Position numbers and translations under genes: made by a program. The notes beneath the pieces were generated by a model, which saw only the letters and a list, made by a program, of their open reading frames with translations, had not been told where the DNA came from and did no database searches. DNA of 64,000 nucleotides from Tubulanus polymorphus (lineage: Eukaryota; Nemertea; Palaeonemertea; Tubulaniformes; Tubulanidae). Below, in pieces: positions 59,868-64,000 of this stretch (its first letter is position 1; each line of letters begins with the position of its first letter). Location of the stretch: positions 26,120,650 through 26,184,649 of the forward strand of contig NC_134026.1 of NCBI RefSeq assembly GCF_964204645.1, read 5' to 3'.

Positions 59868-62800
59868 TATAAAACATGATATTAATGATATTTTGAATAA
59901 GATACATTCTGATTAACCATTACTTATGACTTAAAAGGAGGGGATGCATGTAATACCGTACCATCTGACAGTATTAGAGCTACCCCCTAACAGATTGATA
60001 TTAAAACAACTATTGCAATTAATAACTTCAAAATCTATAATAAAACATGATATTAATGATATTTTGAATAAGATACATTCTGATTAACCATTACTTATGA
60101 CTTAAAAGGAGGGGATGCATGTAATACCGTACCAGCTGACAGTATTTGAGCTACCCCCTAATAGATTGATATTAAAACAACTATATTGCAATTAATAACT
60201 TCAAAATCTATAATAAAACATGATATTAATGATATTTTGAATAAGATACATTCTGATTAACCATTACTTATGACTTAAAAGGAGGGGATGCATGTAATAC
60301 CGTACCATCTGACAGTATTAGAGCTACCCCCTAACAGATTGATATTAAAACAACTATTGCAATTAATAACTTCAAAATCTATAATAAAACATGATATTAA
60401 TGATATTTTGAATAAGATACATTCTGATTAACCATTACTTATGACTTAAAAGGAGGGGATGCATGTAATACCGTACCATCTGACAGTATTAGAGCTACCC
60501 CCTAACAGATTGATATTAAAACAACTATTGCAATTAATAACTTCAAAATCTATAATAAAACATGATATTAATGATATTTTGAATAAGATACATTCTGATT
60601 AACCATTACTTATGACTTAAAAGGAGGGGATGCATGTAATACCGTACCATCTGACAGTATTAGAGCTACCCCCTAACAGATTGATATTAAAACAACTATT
60701 GCAATTAATAACTTCAAAATCTATAATAAAACATGATATTAATGATATTTTGAATAAGATACATTCTGATTAACCATTACTTAAAAGGAGGGGATGCATG
60801 TAATACCGTACCATCTGACAGTATTAGAGCTACCCCCTAACAGATTGATATTAAAACAACTATTGCAATTAATAACTTCAAAATCTATAATAAAACATGA
60901 TATTACTGATTTTTTGAATAAGATACATTCTGATTAACCATTACTTATGACTTAAAAGGAGGGGATGCATGTAATACCGTACCATCTGACAGTATTAGAG
61001 CTACCCCCTAACAGATTGATATTAAAACAACTATTGCAATTAATAACTTCAAAATCTATAATAAAACATGATATTAATGATATTTTGAATAAGATACATT
61101 CTGATTAACCATTACTTTAAAGGAGGGGATGCATGTAATACCGTATCAGCTGACCGTATTAGAGCTACCCCCTAACAGATTGATATTAAAACAACTATTG
61201 CAATTAATAACTTCAAAATCTATAATAAAACGTGATATTAATGATATTTTGAATAAGATACATTCTGATTAACCATTACTTATGACTTAAAAGGAGGGGA
61301 TGCATGTAATACCGTACCATCTGACAGTATTATAGCTACCCCCTAATAGATTGATATTAAAACAACCAGGGCAATTAATAACTTCATAATCCAAAATAAA
61401 ACATGATATTAATGATATTTTGAATAAGATACATTGTGATTAACCATTACTTATGACTTAAAAGGAGGGGATGCATGTAATACCGTACCATCTGACAGTA
61501 TTAGAGCTACCCCCTAACAGATTGATATTAAAACAACTATTGCAATTAATAACTTCAAAATCTATAATAAAACATGATATTAATGATATTTTGAATAAGA
61601 TACATTCTGATTAACCATTACTTATGACTTAAAAGGAGGGGATGCATGTAATACCGTACCATCTGACAGTATTAGAGCTACCCCCTAACAGATTGATATT
61701 AAAACAACTATTGCAATTAATTACTTCAAAATCTATAATAAAACATGATATTAATGATATTTTGAATAAGATACATTCTGATTAACCATTACTTAAAAGG
61801 AGGGGATGCATGTAATACTGTACCATCTGACAGTATTAGAGCTACCCCCTAACAGATTGATATTAAAACAACTATTGCAATTAATAACTTCAAAATCTAT
61901 AATAAAACATGATATTACTGATATTTTGAATAAGATACATTCTGATTAACCATTACTTATGACTTAAAAGGAGGGGATGCATGTAATACCGTACCATCTG
62001 ACAGTATTAGAGCTACCCCCTAACAGATTGATATTAAAACAACTATTGCAATTAATAACTTCAAAATCTATAATAAAACATGATATTAATGATATTTTGA
62101 ATAAGATTCATTCTGATTAACCATTACTTATGACTTAAAAGGAGGGGATGCATGTAATACCGTACCATCTGACAGTATTAGAGCTACCCCCTAACAGATT
62201 GATATTTAAACAACTATTGCAATTAATAACTTCAAAATCTATAATAAAACATGATATTAATGATATTTTGAATAAGATACATTCTGATTAACCATTACTT
62301 ATGACTTAAAAGGAGGGGATGCATGTAATACCGTACCATCTGACAGTATTAGAGCTACCCCCTAACAGATTGATATTAAAACAACTATTGCAATTAATAA
62401 CTTCAAAATCTATAATAAAACATGATATTAATGATATTTTGAATAAGATACATTCTGATTAACCATTACTTAAAAGGAGGGGATGCATGTAATACCGTAC
62501 CATCTGACAGTATTAGAGCTACCCCCTAACAGATTGATATTAAAACAACTATTGCAATTAATAACTTCAAAATCTATAATAAAACATGATATTACTGATA
62601 TTTTGAATAAGATACATTCTGATTAACCATTACTTATGACTTAAAAGGAGGGGATGCATGTAATACCGTACCATCTGACAGTATTAGAGCTACCCCCTAA
62701 CAGATTGATATTAAAACAACTATTGCAATTAATTACTTCAAAATCTATAATAAAACATGATATTAATGATATTTTGAATAAGATACATTCTGATTAACCA

Positions 62801-63835
62801 TTACTTAAAAGGAGGGGATGCATGTAATACTGTACCATCTGACAGTATTAGAGCTACCCCCTAACAGATTGATATTAAAACAACTATTGCAATTAATAAC
62901 TTCAAAATCTATAATAAAACATGATATTACTGATATTTTGAATAAGATACATTCTGATTAACCATTACTTATGACTTAAAAGGAGGGGATGCATGTAATA
63001 CCGTACCATCTGACAGTATTAGAGCTACCCCCTAACAGATTGATATTAAAACAACTATTGCAATTAATAACTTCAAAATCTATAATAAAACATGATATTA
63101 ATGATATTTTGAATAAGATTCATTCTGATTAACCATTACTTATGACTTAAAAGGAGGGGATGCATGTAATACCGTACCATCTGACAGTATTAGAGCTACC
63201 CCCTAACAGATTGATATTTAAACAACTATTGCAATTAATAACTTCAAAATCTATAATAAAACATGATATTAATGATATTTTGAATAAGATACATTCTGAT
63301 TAACCATTACTTAAAAGGAGGGGATGCATGTAATACTGTACCATCTGACAGTATTAGAGCTACCCCCTAACAGATTGATATTAAAACAACTATTGCAATT
63401 AATAACTTCAAAATCTATAATAAAACATGATATTACTGATATTTTGAATAAGATACATTCTGATTAACCATTACTTATGACTTAAAAGGAGGGGATGCAT
63501 GTAATACCGTACCATCTGACAGTATTAGAGCTACCCCCTAACAGATTGATATTAAAACAACTATTGCAATTAATAACTTCAAAATCTATAATAAAACATG
63601 ATATTAATGATATTTTGAATAAGATACATTCTGATTAACCATTACTTATGACTTAAAAGGAGGGGATGCATGTAATACCGTACCATCTGACAGTATTAGA
63701 GCTACCCCCTAATAGATTGATATTAAAACAACCAGGGCAATTAATAACTTCAAAATCCAAAATAAAACATGATATTTTGAATAAAATACATTCTGATTAA
63801 CCATTACTCATGACTTTAAAGGGATGTTATACTGT
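59868..63835. repeat. ~171-bp satellite tandem array, about 23 copies
   Basis: The marker aggaggggatgcatg recurs every 171 bp (for example 59940, 60111, 60284, 60455, 60626) with a minority of about 164-bp units lacking the tatgact segment (60790, 61125, 61801, 62479, 62813, 63318). Units are mostly above 95% alike. The unit also contains gagctaccccctaacagattg and gatattaatgatattttg. No open frame spans a unit. The last unit (63780 onward) is degenerate, marking the right edge. The array extends to within 170 bp of the window end. Confidence 0.97.
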
Positions 63836-64000
63836 ACCAGCTGACAGTTTTAGAGGTATCGCATTATAGAATGACAGATAAAATGATATCAAAACATAAA
63901 GGACATTTTTTACTGTCAAACTACCTGACCTGACGATAGTATAGCTCAAAATGATATCACAACTAATTATTAGAATTCATAACTGCAAAATAAAAAAATC
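63836..64000. other. Degenerate satellite edge or flanking sequence
   Basis: Partial, mutated similarity to the satellite (for example ctgtaccagctgacagtttt) fades out here. Nothing else visible. Confidence 0.5.

Noticed and set aside
59868-63835. Repeated coding units or tRNA/5S-type RNA gene cluster
   Set aside because: No open frame crosses a unit, and no internal promoter or cloverleaf is visible; it is a non-coding satellite.

Overview
This is a nuclear genomic window from an animal. Every well-supported gene is split by spliceosomal introns with GT/AG borders, mostly about 70-300 bp long. The DNA is AT-rich, and the conserved proteins are those of bilaterian metazoans (eIF3A, NOA1, FAM193, SBNO, RILPL, NOC4L, C16orf89-like, DEG/ENaC, SLC46). 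Compact genes plus a DEG/ENaC channel, a ShKT peptide and C16orf89-like genes fit an invertebrate, plausibly a lophotrochozoan such as a mollusc, brachiopod or annelid. The sequence alone does not settle the phylum.

Layout. 1-1391 (-): SLC46-type transporter, C-terminus off the left edge. 3585-10386 (-): eIF3A, 22 coding exons, with a 27-bp coding tandem repeat. 11333-14262 (+): NOA1, a circularly permuted mitochondrial GTPase, divergent from eIF3A. 15949-19885 (+): a DEG/ENaC channel with a very large extracellular insertion. 20939-21421 (-): a tiny secreted ShKT peptide. 23349-30290 (-): FAM193. 31156-31945: a fold-back DNA transposon with an 8-bp target duplication, between FAM193 and the divergent SBNO gene. 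32079-42615 (+): SBNO (strawberry notch) in about 29 exons. Its last intron holds an antisense C16orf89-like gene (39156-40768), and a second C16orf89-like paralogue (44153-47489, -) lies just past SBNO. 50555-54019 (-): RILP-like gene with a 21-nt candidate microexon and two candidate last exons. 54254-57019 (+): NOC4L, 234 bp from the RILPL start codon. 57662-58270 and 58767-59045 (+): two paralogous small secreted proteins of no family I recognise. 59868-63835: about 23 copies of a ~171-bp satellite with internal higher-order structure, degenerating towards the window end.

The conserved genes are unrelated housekeeping or regulatory genes (translation initiation, mitochondrial ribosome assembly, 18S rRNA processing, chromatin/transcription, Rab-linked transport) and do not form a pathway. 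Three head-to-head pairs (eIF3A/NOA1, FAM193/SBNO, RILPL/NOC4L) probably share promoters. The unusual material is the DEG/ENaC insertion with a missing N-terminal HG motif, the C16orf89 pair bracketing the last SBNO exon, the ShKT peptide, the novel secreted pair, two non-autonomous DNA transposons and the satellite. Gene models were built by hand from splice sites and reading-frame continuity. Exon borders may be off by a base or two, and UTRs are inferred.
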